Source: an uncultured Flavobacteriales bacterium
GTDB lineage: Bacteria; Bacteroidota; Bacteroidia; Flavobacteriales; Flavobacteriaceae
Assembly (NCBI GenBank): GCA_913063255.1
Contig: CAJXYJ010000011.1
Location: 1-37,255, forward strand
Length of the DNA: 37,255 bases
Direction of reading: 5' to 3'
Shown: positions 1-7,548 of the stretch, piece by piece
Layout: every line of letters starts with the position of its first letter
Numbering within the stretch: position 1 is the first letter of the stretch
Notes under the pieces: generated by a model
Databases searched by the model: none
What the model saw: only the letters and a program-made list of their open reading frames with translations
What the model was told of the DNA's origin: nothing
Made by a program: the position numbers and the translations under genes

Positions 1-2
1 TA

Positions 3-1355
3 CTATTTCTTTTTATTACCACCCCTGAAAAATTTATCTCCTTTAGTTTTGGGCTTTTTATATTTCTTTTTGATGGTTCGTTTATAAGAACCTCCTTGAT
101 TTTCTTTTTTATTTTTATCCTTTTTTTCGTGAAAACCTTTTCCAAATTCTTCTACTTTTAAAGGGTTATTTCGTTCCCGAATTTTAGGTTTCTCATCGTA
201 GGTTAATTGATTCGTTATTTCAACAGCATCTGGCATTTCTAATAAGGGAATCTTATAGTCCATCAAAGATTCAATAGCTTCTTTTAAAGGCTCTTCCTTT
301 TCGGTATATAATAACAATGAAGTTCCTTCTTGTTCTGCCCTACCCGATCTACCTATACGGTGCATATAGTTTTCTGGATATGGTGGGGTATCAAAATTGA
401 TTACATGCGATATGGTATCCAAATCTAAACCACGCGCCATAATATCGGTAGTGATTAAGATTCTTGTTTCTTCAGCATTAAAATTTTCAATAGATCGAAT
501 TCTAAAATTTTGAGTTTTGTTGGAATGAATAACAGCCAATTCTGAAGTAAAAGCATCTTCTAACTCTGAAAATAATAAATCTGCACTTTTCTTATTGGAA
601 ACAAAAACCAATACTTTTCTATATGTTTCAGTATCCTGAAGTAAATTCTCTAATAAATTTTTCTTGGTATAAAAATTAGGGACTGCATAACTATACTGCT
701 TTATATTATCTAATGGAGTTCCACTTACTGCAACTGAAATGGTCTCAGGAGCTTGAAAATAGTCATGGATTAAAGTATATACATCATCGGTCATTGTAGC
801 CGAAAACATAATGTTTTGACGACGATTGGGAAGCAATTCAAAAATATTATTCAATTGAAAACGGAAACCCAAATCCAGCATTACATCTACTTCATCGATT
901 ACTAATTTATTAATCGATTTTAATTGCAATGCTCTGCTTAACACTAAATCGTATAAACGTCCAGGTGTAGCAACAATGATATCGGTACCAAATGCAACTG
1001 CTTCTTTTTGGCGATTCATATTTACGCCTCCATATACTCCTAATACACGAACAGACATATACTTGGAGAACTTTTCAATTTCATCAACAACCTGTATTAC
1101 CAATTCTCTGGTAGGCACCATTATTAATACTCTAGGATGTAAATCTTTAGAAAATTTAAGTCCCTGTAAGATAGGCAACATATAAGCAAAGGTTTTACCC
1201 GTACCAGTTTGTGCAATCCCTACCATATCTTTTCCAGATTGAATTACTGAAAAGGATTGGGACTGAATAGGTGTTGGTTTTTCAAAACCTAAGTCATCTA
1301 TTGCATTACGCAAAGGATTGGAAATATTAAATTCTGAAAAAGATTCCATGTACAT
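3..1355 (-). CDS. DEAD-box RNA helicase, RhlE-like, with basic C-terminal tail
   Basis: ATP-dependent RNA helicase, expected to remodel structured RNA in the cytoplasm (ribosome assembly, mRNA turnover or cold adaptation). Visible motifs: Q motif PTPIQ (27-31), Walker A AQTGTGKT (48-55), PTREL (81-85), TPGR (130-133), SAT (185-187), then RGLD and HRIGRSGR in the second RecA lobe. Motif II reads DEVD (154-157) rather than DEAD, so the third residue differs while both acidic residues are kept. The last 60 or so residues are Lys/Arg-rich, a common RNA-binding tail in RhlE-like proteins. The frame opens with two in-frame ATGs, at 1355 and 1349. The -7 element at 1366-1373 would leave almost no leader before the first, so 1349 is a credible alternative start. 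The family is certain; which RhlE paralogue it is cannot be told from sequence. Confidence 0.93.
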   Translation of the reverse strand: MYMESFSEFNISNPLRNAIDDLGFEKPTPIQSQSFSVIQSGKDMVGIAQTGTGKTFAYMLPILQGLKFSKDLHPRVLIMVPTRELVIQVVDEIEKFSKYMSVRVLGVYGGVNMNRQKEAVAFGTDIIVATPGRLYDLVLSRALQLKSINKLVIDEVDVMLDLGFRFQLNNIFELLPNRRQNIMFSATMTDDVYTLIHDYFQAPETISVAVSGTPLDNIKQYSYAVPNFYTKKNLLENLLQDTETYRKVLVFVSNKKSADLLFSELEDAFTSELAVIHSNKTQNFRIRSIENFNAEETRILITTDIMARGLDLDTISHVINFDTPPYPENYMHRIGRSGRAEQEGTSLLLYTEKEEPLKEAIESLMDYKIPLLEMPDAVEITNQLTYDEKPKIRERNNPLKVEEFGKGFHEKKDKNKKENQGGSYKRTIKKKYKKPKTKGDKFFRGGNKKK

Positions 1356-1365
1356 TAAATTTTTG

Positions 1366-1398
1366 CAAAAGTACTACTTTAAATAGCATCTGTTACAA
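1366..1398 (-). promoter_or_regulatory. Bacteroidota-type promoter of the RNA helicase
   Basis: On the minus strand TACTTTTG (1366-1373) matches the TAnnTTTG -7 consensus. A TTG lies 22 nt upstream (1396-1398). Transcription would begin close to 1360, only a few bases before the ATG pair. Confidence 0.45.
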
Positions 1399-1463
1399 TA
1401 GTTTAAAGAGAAAAGCGATTTCTTAAAAATGTAAAGAAGATTAATAAATAATTTAATAGTTAT

Positions 1464-1973
1464 TCAAATTTTAATAATCCAAAAAACTAGGATTAAAATA
1501 ACAAATATAAAACTAGACGCAAAGAATGCAATAGCCCGTTGAACACTTTTAAACTTCTGATTTACTATTTTGCTTTCGACATGAATTTGCTGACTTAGTT
1601 GTGTTAATATTTCTTCTTCAGTATCACAAGTCTGCATTAATTTTTTAGAATATTCCTCAACATTTCCAAAACGAGATGCTGCATCTCTAAAAAAGAATAC
1701 ATTCTTATCGTATTTTAATTCCATTTTAGGATGAAAGCATCTAAAACAAAAGAAAATAGATACCAATACTAAAAATATCCAGCAATAAGTAAATATCACC
1801 AATAGTACACTATCTTCAAAAATGGGTTTGAAGTTTTCAAGTCGATCAAGAAAAAGACCTAATATCAAACTATGAAATGAAAAAATAATACCAGCCTTTA
1901 ATTCTGAGGCCCGAATTAGTTTTTCTAAACGCTCCAATTGCTCCCAATAATTATTTGTGTCTTGCTTGAACAT
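1464..1973 (-). CDS. Three-helix membrane protein, Pycsar effector (PycTM/DUF5706)-like
   Basis: Inner-membrane protein of 169 residues. A cytosolic amphipathic N-terminal helix leads into a hydrophobic hairpin (about 25-43 and 55-79), then a soluble helical region (about 85-145) and a third membrane helix (149-168). The sequence follows the pattern I know for DUF5706/PycTM: an ASELKAG segment at the first helix, a Pro after the second (HPK, 81-83), FFFRDAAS (93-100), EEY (106-108), a QQIHVES segment (128-134) and KFKSVQRAI (140-148). In Pycsar antiphage systems such proteins are gated by a cyclic nucleotide and damage the membrane. The neighbour 84 nt upstream on the same strand is a class III cyclase, the expected partner. 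The family assignment is from memory of the pattern and not from a search. The role could equally be non-immune cyclic nucleotide signalling. Confidence 0.72.
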   Translation of the reverse strand: MFKQDTNNYWEQLERLEKLIRASELKAGIIFSFHSLILGLFLDRLENFKPIFEDSVLLVIFTYCWIFLVLVSIFFCFRCFHPKMELKYDKNVFFFRDAASRFGNVEEYSKKLMQTCDTEEEILTQLSQQIHVESKIVNQKFKSVQRAIAFFASSFIFVILILVFWIIKI

Positions 1974-2028
1974 TCTATTTCCAGTTTTGTTATTCTATTA
2001 TAGACTAATATACAATGATTTAAAAACA

Positions 2029-2062
2029 CTTAAACACATTCAATAATATTAAAGTGTTTAAG
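2029..2062 (-). other. Hairpin between cyclase and PycTM-like gene
   Basis: A perfect 9-bp inverted repeat (CTTAAACAC, 2029-2037; GTGTTTAAG, 2054-2062) with a 16-nt loop overlaps the cyclase stop codon. On the minus strand it is followed by TGTTTTT. It could be a weak terminator that lowers effector expression relative to the cyclase, or a chance structure in AT-rich DNA. Confidence 0.3.
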
Positions 2063-3893
2063 AGTCCTTTTTATAAACAAAATACATTTTCATAATTCCT
2101 CTATGCTTTACTTGGATTTCTCCTCTAAATTCAAAATTAAATGCATCTTTTATTAATTTATAAGTATTCTCTGAAACATTTATTTTTCCGGGTTCAGAAT
2201 TCGTTTCCATTCTTGAAGCTATATTCACTGTATCTCCCCATATGTCGTATGCAAACTTTTTGGTGCCAACTACTCCAGCTACAATAGGCCCTGTATTGAT
2301 TCCGATACGAATATCAAAACGGGTTTGATTCATTGGATTATTATTCTTAGCCTCTTTTACAAACTCATTAATTTCAAAAGCAGCCTGTGTCATTTTAAGG
2401 GCATGGTCTTTTGTTGGGAAGGGTAAACCTCCTGCACACATATAGGCATCTCCTACTGTTTTAATTTTTTCTAACCCATATTTTTCCATAATCGCATCAA
2501 ATTTTGAAAAATAGAAGTCAACACTTTCCACCAATTCTTCTGGAGTTAAATTTTCTGCATATTGTGTAAATTCTTTAAAATCTGTAAATAAAACCGTAAC
2601 AGATTCTATTTTTTTGGCTTTTACTTTTCCAAACTCCTTTAGTTCTTGAGCAGTTTCTTCAGGTAAAATATTTAAGAGTAAACTTTCTGAACGATTCTTT
2701 TCATTTTCAATAATCTGTTTGGTCTTTTTAATAAAATGATACCGTCTAAACAAGCCTATAGCTAAAAGTATCACTAAACATAATGCAATAATTATAGCAA
2801 AAACTATAATTCGCTGCGTCCTTTTTTGTTCATTAAGAAGATCTACTTCAATTTGTTTTTGTGAAATCTCAAAATCTGCACGAATAGTAGCCATTTGTTG
2901 GACAGAGCTAATGTTATTAATACTATCCTTATAGGCAATGTGCATTTTATAATATTTAATATATTCTTTTAAGTTTCCCTTTTGTTCATACAGCTTAGAA
3001 AGTTGAAGGTTTGCATCACTTATTTGTTTTTTAAATCTATATTTTTGTGCCAATTCAAGACTTAATTCAGAATACTTAAGAGCTGTATTCCAATCATTAT
3101 TCTTCCTATAAATTTCAGACATATAAGTTAAATAATCAGAAATTGGATGGTATTCTTCTATCTCTTCTAAAATCTTAATTGCACTATTAATATTGACTAG
3201 AGCTAAAGAATCCTTACCCTGTTTTGCATAGACCATACCTACATTACCAAGGTTATATGCTGTACCCATTAAATAATTAATTTTCTTAAAAATTAAACCA
3301 GATTCTTCAAAATATACGATTGCAGTATCCAATTTATTTTGATTTAAATATTCATCTCCAGCATTAAACAATGCAGAAGCAAGGTTTATTGAGTCTTTCC
3401 CCTTTCTTAAAATTATTATAGCTTTTTGATAATATTGAATGGCGTTATTATGATTCCCCATATTAGAGTAAACATCTGCAATGGTTATGTTTACAATCCC
3501 CAAATAGTCACTATTCTTTTCTTCAATTGCAATATTTGCTGCTTTAAAATAGCTTTGCAATGCTTCTGTATAATCCCCTTTCCTTGTTAAAGCATTTCCT
3601 TCATTTAGAAATCCATCAAATTTGTAATTAACTGAATCCAATATTTGGGCTATTTCTAAAAGCTCTTCACTATATTTTAGTGCTTTATCTGGATTTGGAT
3701 GATTGTGAGATAGCTCTTTAAGAATATATAAACGCTCTCCTTCTAAATAACTATTATTTATATAGGTTTGCTCAAGACTATCTATTATTGACTTATCTTG
3801 GGCACATACAATGGAATATAGCATAAAAAAAAAGCCTAAAACTAAATAGGCTTTTTTAGTTAAAATTGAAATATTAAAATAAAAGTTCCTCAT
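2058..3893 (-). CDS. TPR-containing membrane adenylate/guanylate cyclase (class III)
   Basis: Signal peptide or N-terminal anchor (1-31), about six TPR-like helical pairs (95-325), one membrane helix (362-383), a short coiled linker with NILPEETAQEL, then a class III nucleotidyl cyclase domain (about 430-600). Numbering uses the ATG at 3893; the open frame continues 15 nt upstream to a TTG. Both metal-binding Asp are present (D438 in FTDF, D482 in VGDAY), as are the transition-state residues N557 and R561. The base-recognition pair is Lys478 (KIKT) and Asp550 (YDIWG), the combination seen in adenylate cyclases. The TPR region would be periplasmic, so the protein looks like a sensor that makes a cyclic nucleotide inside the cell. 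Same-strand neighbours are a secreted protein upstream (34-nt gap) and a PycTM-like protein downstream. A terminator-like hairpin lies inside its signal-peptide codons. Confidence 0.88.
   Translation of the reverse strand: MRNFYFNISILTKKAYLVLGFFFMLYSIVCAQDKSIIDSLEQTYINNSYLEGERLYILKELSHNHPNPDKALKYSEELLEIAQILDSVNYKFDGFLNEGNALTRKGDYTEALQSYFKAANIAIEEKNSDYLGIVNITIADVYSNMGNHNNAIQYYQKAIIILRKGKDSINLASALFNAGDEYLNQNKLDTAIVYFEESGLIFKKINYLMGTAYNLGNVGMVYAKQGKDSLALVNINSAIKILEEIEEYHPISDYLTYMSEIYRKNNDWNTALKYSELSLELAQKYRFKKQISDANLQLSKLYEQKGNLKEYIKYYKMHIAYKDSINNISSVQQMATIRADFEISQKQIEVDLLNEQKRTQRIIVFAIIIALCLVILLAIGLFRRYHFIKKTKQIIENEKNRSESLLLNILPEETAQELKEFGKVKAKKIESVTVLFTDFKEFTQYAENLTPEELVESVDFYFSKFDAIMEKYGLEKIKTVGDAYMCAGGLPFPTKDHALKMTQAAFEINEFVKEAKNNNPMNQTRFDIRIGINTGPIVAGVVGTKKFAYDIWGDTVNIASRMETNSEPGKINVSENTYKLIKDAFNFEFRGEIQVKHRGIMKMYFVYKKDS
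3825..3857 (-). terminator. Intrinsic-terminator-like hairpin inside the cyclase signal-peptide codons
   Basis: On the minus strand AAAAAAGCCTA (3857-3847) pairs perfectly with TAGGCTTTTTT (3838-3828) across an 8-nt loop, and the T run extends to nine (3833-3825). This has the shape of a rho-independent terminator, yet it covers codons 13-22 of the cyclase (KKAYLVLGFF). It could terminate the upstream secreted-protein transcript, act as an attenuator relieved by translation, or be chance from AAA and TTT codons. Confidence 0.45.
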
Positions 3894-3927
3894 TATTATT
3901 AAAAACAATTATTACTATTTAATTAAA

Positions 3928-4389
3928 TTAAGATCCTACTTTTATTTTTGGATCTATTTGATACATCTGACCTGATCCGTTTACTTTGAATAAAATTTGG
4001 TATTTAAATGGTTCATTAGGAGTATTACCATTCACAACTCCTTGAACATTACCATTTCCTTCTAAATCATTTGGACCAAATATTTTTGGCCCTTTCTCCC
4101 ATTTAATCATAAATATTTCTACGGTATCGTCACCTGGAGAAATGGAAACTCCTTCCCAGATTATAGTTGCTCCATCTGCTACAATTATTGTAAAGTTTTC
4201 AGCTGGAGACGCTACATCTATTATTTGAGTATCTGATACAGAAAAATGAGTAATGGATTCTGAAGTTACATTGTCTTTGGTCAAATTAGCAGTATCAACA
4301 TTAAGGGTAATGGTGTGCTGTGCTTGACCATAAAAGGCATTAGAGAATAATAATACCATGGCAATCAAAATTTGGCTAGTTTTTTTCAT
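3928..4389 (-). CDS. Small secreted protein of unknown function, first gene of the cyclase unit
   Basis: I do not recognise this family. The 153-residue product has a clear signal peptide (MKK, hydrophobic core, cleavage near AQ at 23-24). The mature part is about 130 residues, apparently all beta: alternating hydrophobic residues, Gly/Asn/Asp turns and no Cys. The conserved-looking end carries FKVNGSGQMYQIDPKI. It should be periplasmic or surface exposed. It lies 34 nt upstream of the cyclase ATG on the same strand, so a shared transcript is likely, and the simplest idea is that it modulates or is sensed by the periplasmic TPR domain of the cyclase. That link is inference from position only. 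Confidence 0.75.
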   Translation of the reverse strand: MKKTSQILIAMVLLFSNAFYGQAQHTITLNVDTANLTKDNVTSESITHFSVSDTQIIDVASPAENFTIIVADGATIIWEGVSISPGDDTVEIFMIKWEKGPKIFGPNDLEGNGNVQGVVNGNTPNEPFKYQILFKVNGSGQMYQIDPKIKVGS

Positions 4390-4703
4390 TTGTTATAAGT
4401 GATTAGTTATAAGGTTAAAAAATAAAAAATCTATTGCAAAGAATAGAAATAAAATGGGGCCAAATGTCAATTAAAAATTTTGTTTCTTTTTTATATTTTA
4501 CAAATTTAAATACTAATAATTAGCTAAATATAGTAAATCTGTATTAATAAAAGCGTTTTTTTTCGAAATACTCAAAATTAACACTCTATAATTTTATTAT
4601 TTGATTCTTTTTAGATATTCATATTAATGAGGTATTTATTTATTATTTTTAATAAATTATAATCCATAATAATATAAACTAATATTAATACCTCCCTTTT
4701 ATT
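4390..4703. other. Divergent intergenic region, AT-rich, with nested inverted repeats
   Basis: This 314-nt gap separates the cyclase unit (-) from RlmF (+). A TAnnTTTG match on the minus strand (4501-4508, TAAATTTG) could serve the cyclase unit, but no -33 partner is evident and the leader would be about 110 nt. On the right side, GAGGTATT (4629-4636) is repeated inverted as AATACCTC (4687-4694). Inside it lies a smaller pair, ATTTATT (4634-4640) and AATAAAT (4651-4657). ATATTAAT occurs at both 4621 and 4682. I see no small gene here. Confidence 0.5.
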
Positions 4704-5579
4704 TTGCATCCTAATAACTTACACAATCAGCCTTATAATTTTGATGAATTAACCGAAATTAATTCCGATTTAAAACCCTTCGTATTTGTAAATGAACATG
4801 GTACACAAACCATTAATTTTTCATCTTCAGAAGCAGTTCTTCAATTAAATAAATCCTTATTAAAACATCATTATCATGTTAACCATTGGGAAATACCACA
4901 ACATTACCTCTGTCCTCCTATTCCAGGTAGAGCTGACTATATCCATTACTTAGCTGATTTACTTTCAGAAGATGCTATTACATCTCCTATAAAAGGTTTG
5001 GATATAGGTACAGGTGCCAATTGCATCTACCCTATTTTAGCCACCCAAATTTATAATTGGAATATGGTAGGAACAGACATAGATACTAATGCAATTCTAT
5101 CTGCCAAGGCCAACATTAATTCTTCAGAAAAATTAAAGAAGCATATAGAGATTAGGCATCAAAAAAATAATGCCAATATATTTGAAGGAATATTATTAGA
5201 AAATGAATATTTTCATTTTACTATGTGTAACCCTCCTTTTCACAATTCTGAAGAAGAAGCTACCAAGGGAACCTTAAAAAAACTAAGGAATCTTCAGGAT
5301 GAAAACCAACCCTATCTAACTAAAAAAGAAATCACGTTAAATTTTGGTGGACAAGCAAATGAACTTTGGTGTAATGGTGGGGAAGCATTATTTATTAAAA
5401 GAATGATAAAGCAAAGTGTTGCATATAAAAATCAAGTAGGTTGGTTTACTACATTGGTTTCTAAAAAAGAGAATTTAAAGAAAATATATAAGCAATTAGA
5501 CAAACTAAAAACAACACATAAAACCATTGCCATGTCACAAGGAAATAAGAAAAGTAGATTTGTTGCTTGGAAGTTTTAA
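4704..5579 (+). CDS. rlmF: 23S rRNA (adenine(1618)-N(6))-methyltransferase RlmF
   Basis: SAM-dependent methyltransferase that makes m6A1618 in 23S rRNA of the large subunit. Recognised from the N-terminal HPNNLHN segment, the YLCPPIPGRADYIHYLADLL block (68-87), the SAM loop DIGTGANCIYP (100-110) and the catalytic NPPF (176-179) of N6-adenine methyltransferases. At 291 residues it is slightly shorter than the E. coli protein, at the N-terminus. The start is TTG at 4704-4706: the frame is closed by a TAA at 4686-4688 and no ATG or GTG lies between. Homologues usually have a few residues before the HP motif, so an upstream sequencing error or a genuine TTG start are both possible. It is followed after 36 nt by a secreted protease with its own apparent promoter. 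Confidence 0.93.
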   Translation: MHPNNLHNQPYNFDELTEINSDLKPFVFVNEHGTQTINFSSSEAVLQLNKSLLKHHYHVNHWEIPQHYLCPPIPGRADYIHYLADLLSEDAITSPIKGLDIGTGANCIYPILATQIYNWNMVGTDIDTNAILSAKANINSSEKLKKHIEIRHQKNNANIFEGILLENEYFHFTMCNPPFHNSEEEATKGTLKKLRNLQDENQPYLTKKEITLNFGGQANELWCNGGEALFIKRMIKQSVAYKNQVGWFTTLVSKKENLKKIYKQLDKLKTTHKTIAMSQGNKKSRFVAWKF

Positions 5580-5593
5580 TTAGATTAATTTTG
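5563..5593 (+). promoter_or_regulatory. Promoter of the HtrA-like protease
   Basis: TAATTTTG (5586-5593) fits the TAnnTTTG -7 consensus, with TTG (5563-5565) 20 nt upstream. It overlaps the last codons of rlmF and lies 22 nt before the protease ATG. Confidence 0.45.
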
Positions 5594-5615
5594 CTTTCAA
5601 TTTAAAAAACAGCTC

Positions 5616-6629
5616 ATGAAAAAATATATACTTTCCTTGCTACTTCTTTTATCATTAACTCTTCAAGCTCAAGACTTATCCGCTTTATATGAAAAAGTAA
5701 ATCCTGCTATTGTTGAAATTTTAACAGAGCAAAAAGAAATAGTAAACTATGGATCTACCACAAAAACTATAACTGCAGGTGGCTTGGGTTCTGGTTTCAT
5801 GATTTCAAACACCAAAATAATTACAGCAGCACACGTGGTACAAGTAGCAGAAAAAGTAAATGTAGAATTTTATGATGGGGAAGTAATTCCTGCCAATGTA
5901 ATTTCTTCTTATAACACTGCGGATGTTGCGTTAATAGAGCTCCTATATCCTAGAAAGAATGCTGTTACAGTTACTTTAGGGGATTCTGATAAGGCTAAAG
6001 TTGGATCGAAAGTATTTGTAGTCGGTGCTCCTTTTGGTTTGGGACATTCCTTCTCTTCTGGTTATGTAAGTGGCTTTAAAAGAAATATTAAGGATAAAAA
6101 CCCCTTTACAAAATATGAGTATATTCAAACAGATGCAGCTATAAATACTGGAAACTCTGGAGGTCCAATGTTTAATATGCAGGGAGAAGTAATTGGAATC
6201 GTAAGTAATATACTTACAAAATCTGGAGGATTTGAAGGAATTGGTTTTGCTACAACTTCTAATTTAACCAAAAAATTACTCCTTGAAAAAAAGCCTTTTT
6301 GGTCTGGTGTGGAAATGATTCCTTTAACTGGTAAAATGGCACATATATTTAATATCCCCCAAGAAACGGGTCTTCTTACTCAAAAAGTAGTTTTATCCTC
6401 TCCATTTGGTGTTATTGGTCTTAGAGGTGGTGATATAGAAATGACTATTGCTGGGGCAACAATACTTGTAGGAGGAGATATTATATTAGCATTTAATGGT
6501 ATTGAGGTAGAAGTAACCGATCAATCCCTACTTTCTATCGCTACCATAATGGAACAAAGAAATGAAGGGGATTCTATCGAGCTTACTGTTTTAAGAGAAG
6601 GTAAAATTATTAAATTAGGTAGAAGGTAA
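5616..6629 (+). CDS. Secreted trypsin-like (HtrA/Deg-type) serine protease with C-terminal PDZ-like region
   Basis: Exported protease with signal peptide 1-18 (cleavage at QAQ). The chymotrypsin-fold triad is complete: His73 in TAAHVV, Asp103 in TADVALIEL and Ser181 in GNSGGP. The oxyanion-loop context (YIQTDAAINTGNSGGP) is that of the Deg/HtrA family (S1C). Residues from about 230 to the end form one PDZ-like domain (GGDIILAFNGIEVE, then a VLREGK strand). The product has 337 residues, shorter than DegP with two PDZ domains and closer to DegS/HtrA layouts. The expected role is periplasmic protein quality control. It is probably transcribed on its own from the promoter overlapping rlmF and ends 12 nt from a convergent gene. 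Confidence 0.9.
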   Translation: MKKYILSLLLLLSLTLQAQDLSALYEKVNPAIVEILTEQKEIVNYGSTTKTITAGGLGSGFMISNTKIITAAHVVQVAEKVNVEFYDGEVIPANVISSYNTADVALIELLYPRKNAVTVTLGDSDKAKVGSKVFVVGAPFGLGHSFSSGYVSGFKRNIKDKNPFTKYEYIQTDAAINTGNSGGPMFNMQGEVIGIVSNILTKSGGFEGIGFATTSNLTKKLLLEKKPFWSGVEMIPLTGKMAHIFNIPQETGLLTQKVVLSSPFGVIGLRGGDIEMTIAGATILVGGDIILAFNGIEVEVTDQSLLSIATIMEQRNEGDSIELTVLREGKIIKLGRR

Positions 6630-6641
6630 AAGAATTAATTA

Positions 6642-7505
6642 TTATTGGATACTATACACATAACCCAATGAAATTATAACGCCACCAATATTGGTTTCAC
6701 CATATACATCTCTTAATTGTATATAATTAAAGCTATAGGATGCTCTTGCATCTAAGTACACTTCGCTTTTTTCTCCTACTTTTTTAATAACACCCACTCC
6801 TACTATGCCTCCAAAATTTACTGTCTTTAAATCATCTTTAATATCCGTTTCTGCATTTAATGATTGTGCGGGTAAATCTATAAAATCTGATAAATCGTCA
6901 GAAATTGGTACAAATACTGGATTATTTCCGTCTTCATCAAAATAAAATTGACTCGTACCACTAGTGTGTTGCTTGGCACATAATAAAATGCCTACATAAG
7001 GGCCTACTTCTCCATAAAAACGAAAATTATCTCCCCATCCAAATTTTGCTAAAACCGGTACTTCTAAATAATTTAATTTTTGTTCTGCTTCAAAATATGC
7101 ATAAATTGGATTTTCAGGAGTAATTTCAGGCAAACCTATAAAAGGAAGGAATTGGTTTAATTGATCACTTAACTCGTTCTCACCAAGAGGTTGCATTCCT
7201 GTTCGTGTTCCATTCCTTTGCGTAAAATTAAGCTCAGTTTGAATTGAAAACGTATTGGTAAGTATAAATTCAGCAGTAAAACCAAAATCAATTCCGCCAT
7301 CAGATTCATAATCTTTTGCATATGTATTTTCATTTGAATCATGAAGTTTTGCTAAACTATAGCCAACTTTAGCTCCAATTTTAATAGGAGTAATTGCATC
7401 TGTTTTTAAATCTGTGTTGTCGTTTTTTTGCTCTTGGGCAAAGTTTATTTGAAAAATTAATAGGGAAACAAAAAGGACTATTTGAATTGGTTTGATCTTA
7501 TTCAT
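6642..7505 (-). CDS. Outer-membrane beta-barrel protein (porin-like, OMP_b-brl type)
   Basis: 287-residue outer-membrane protein. Signal peptide 1-23 ends at INFAQ. The rest shows alternating aromatic/aliphatic strands with long acidic loops, as in the PorT/OMP_b-brl family: IKIGAKVGYSLAKL, FSIQTELNFTQRNG, YLEVPVLAKFGWG, FYGEVGPYVGILL, VNFGGIVGVGV, VYLDARASYSF, VIISLGYVYSI. These suggest about eight to ten strands. Function is unknown; such barrels are often of uncharacterised role. It follows a type IX-secreted protein gene on the same strand with a 43-nt gap and is probably cotranscribed with it. Confidence 0.82.
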   Translation of the reverse strand: MNKIKPIQIVLFVSLLIFQINFAQEQKNDNTDLKTDAITPIKIGAKVGYSLAKLHDSNENTYAKDYESDGGIDFGFTAEFILTNTFSIQTELNFTQRNGTRTGMQPLGENELSDQLNQFLPFIGLPEITPENPIYAYFEAEQKLNYLEVPVLAKFGWGDNFRFYGEVGPYVGILLCAKQHTSGTSQFYFDEDGNNPVFVPISDDLSDFIDLPAQSLNAETDIKDDLKTVNFGGIVGVGVIKKVGEKSEVYLDARASYSFNYIQLRDVYGETNIGGVIISLGYVYSIQ

Positions 7506-7548
7506 GTTAAGTTTTATAAAAGTGTTAGTTAACCAAATTTATAAAAAA

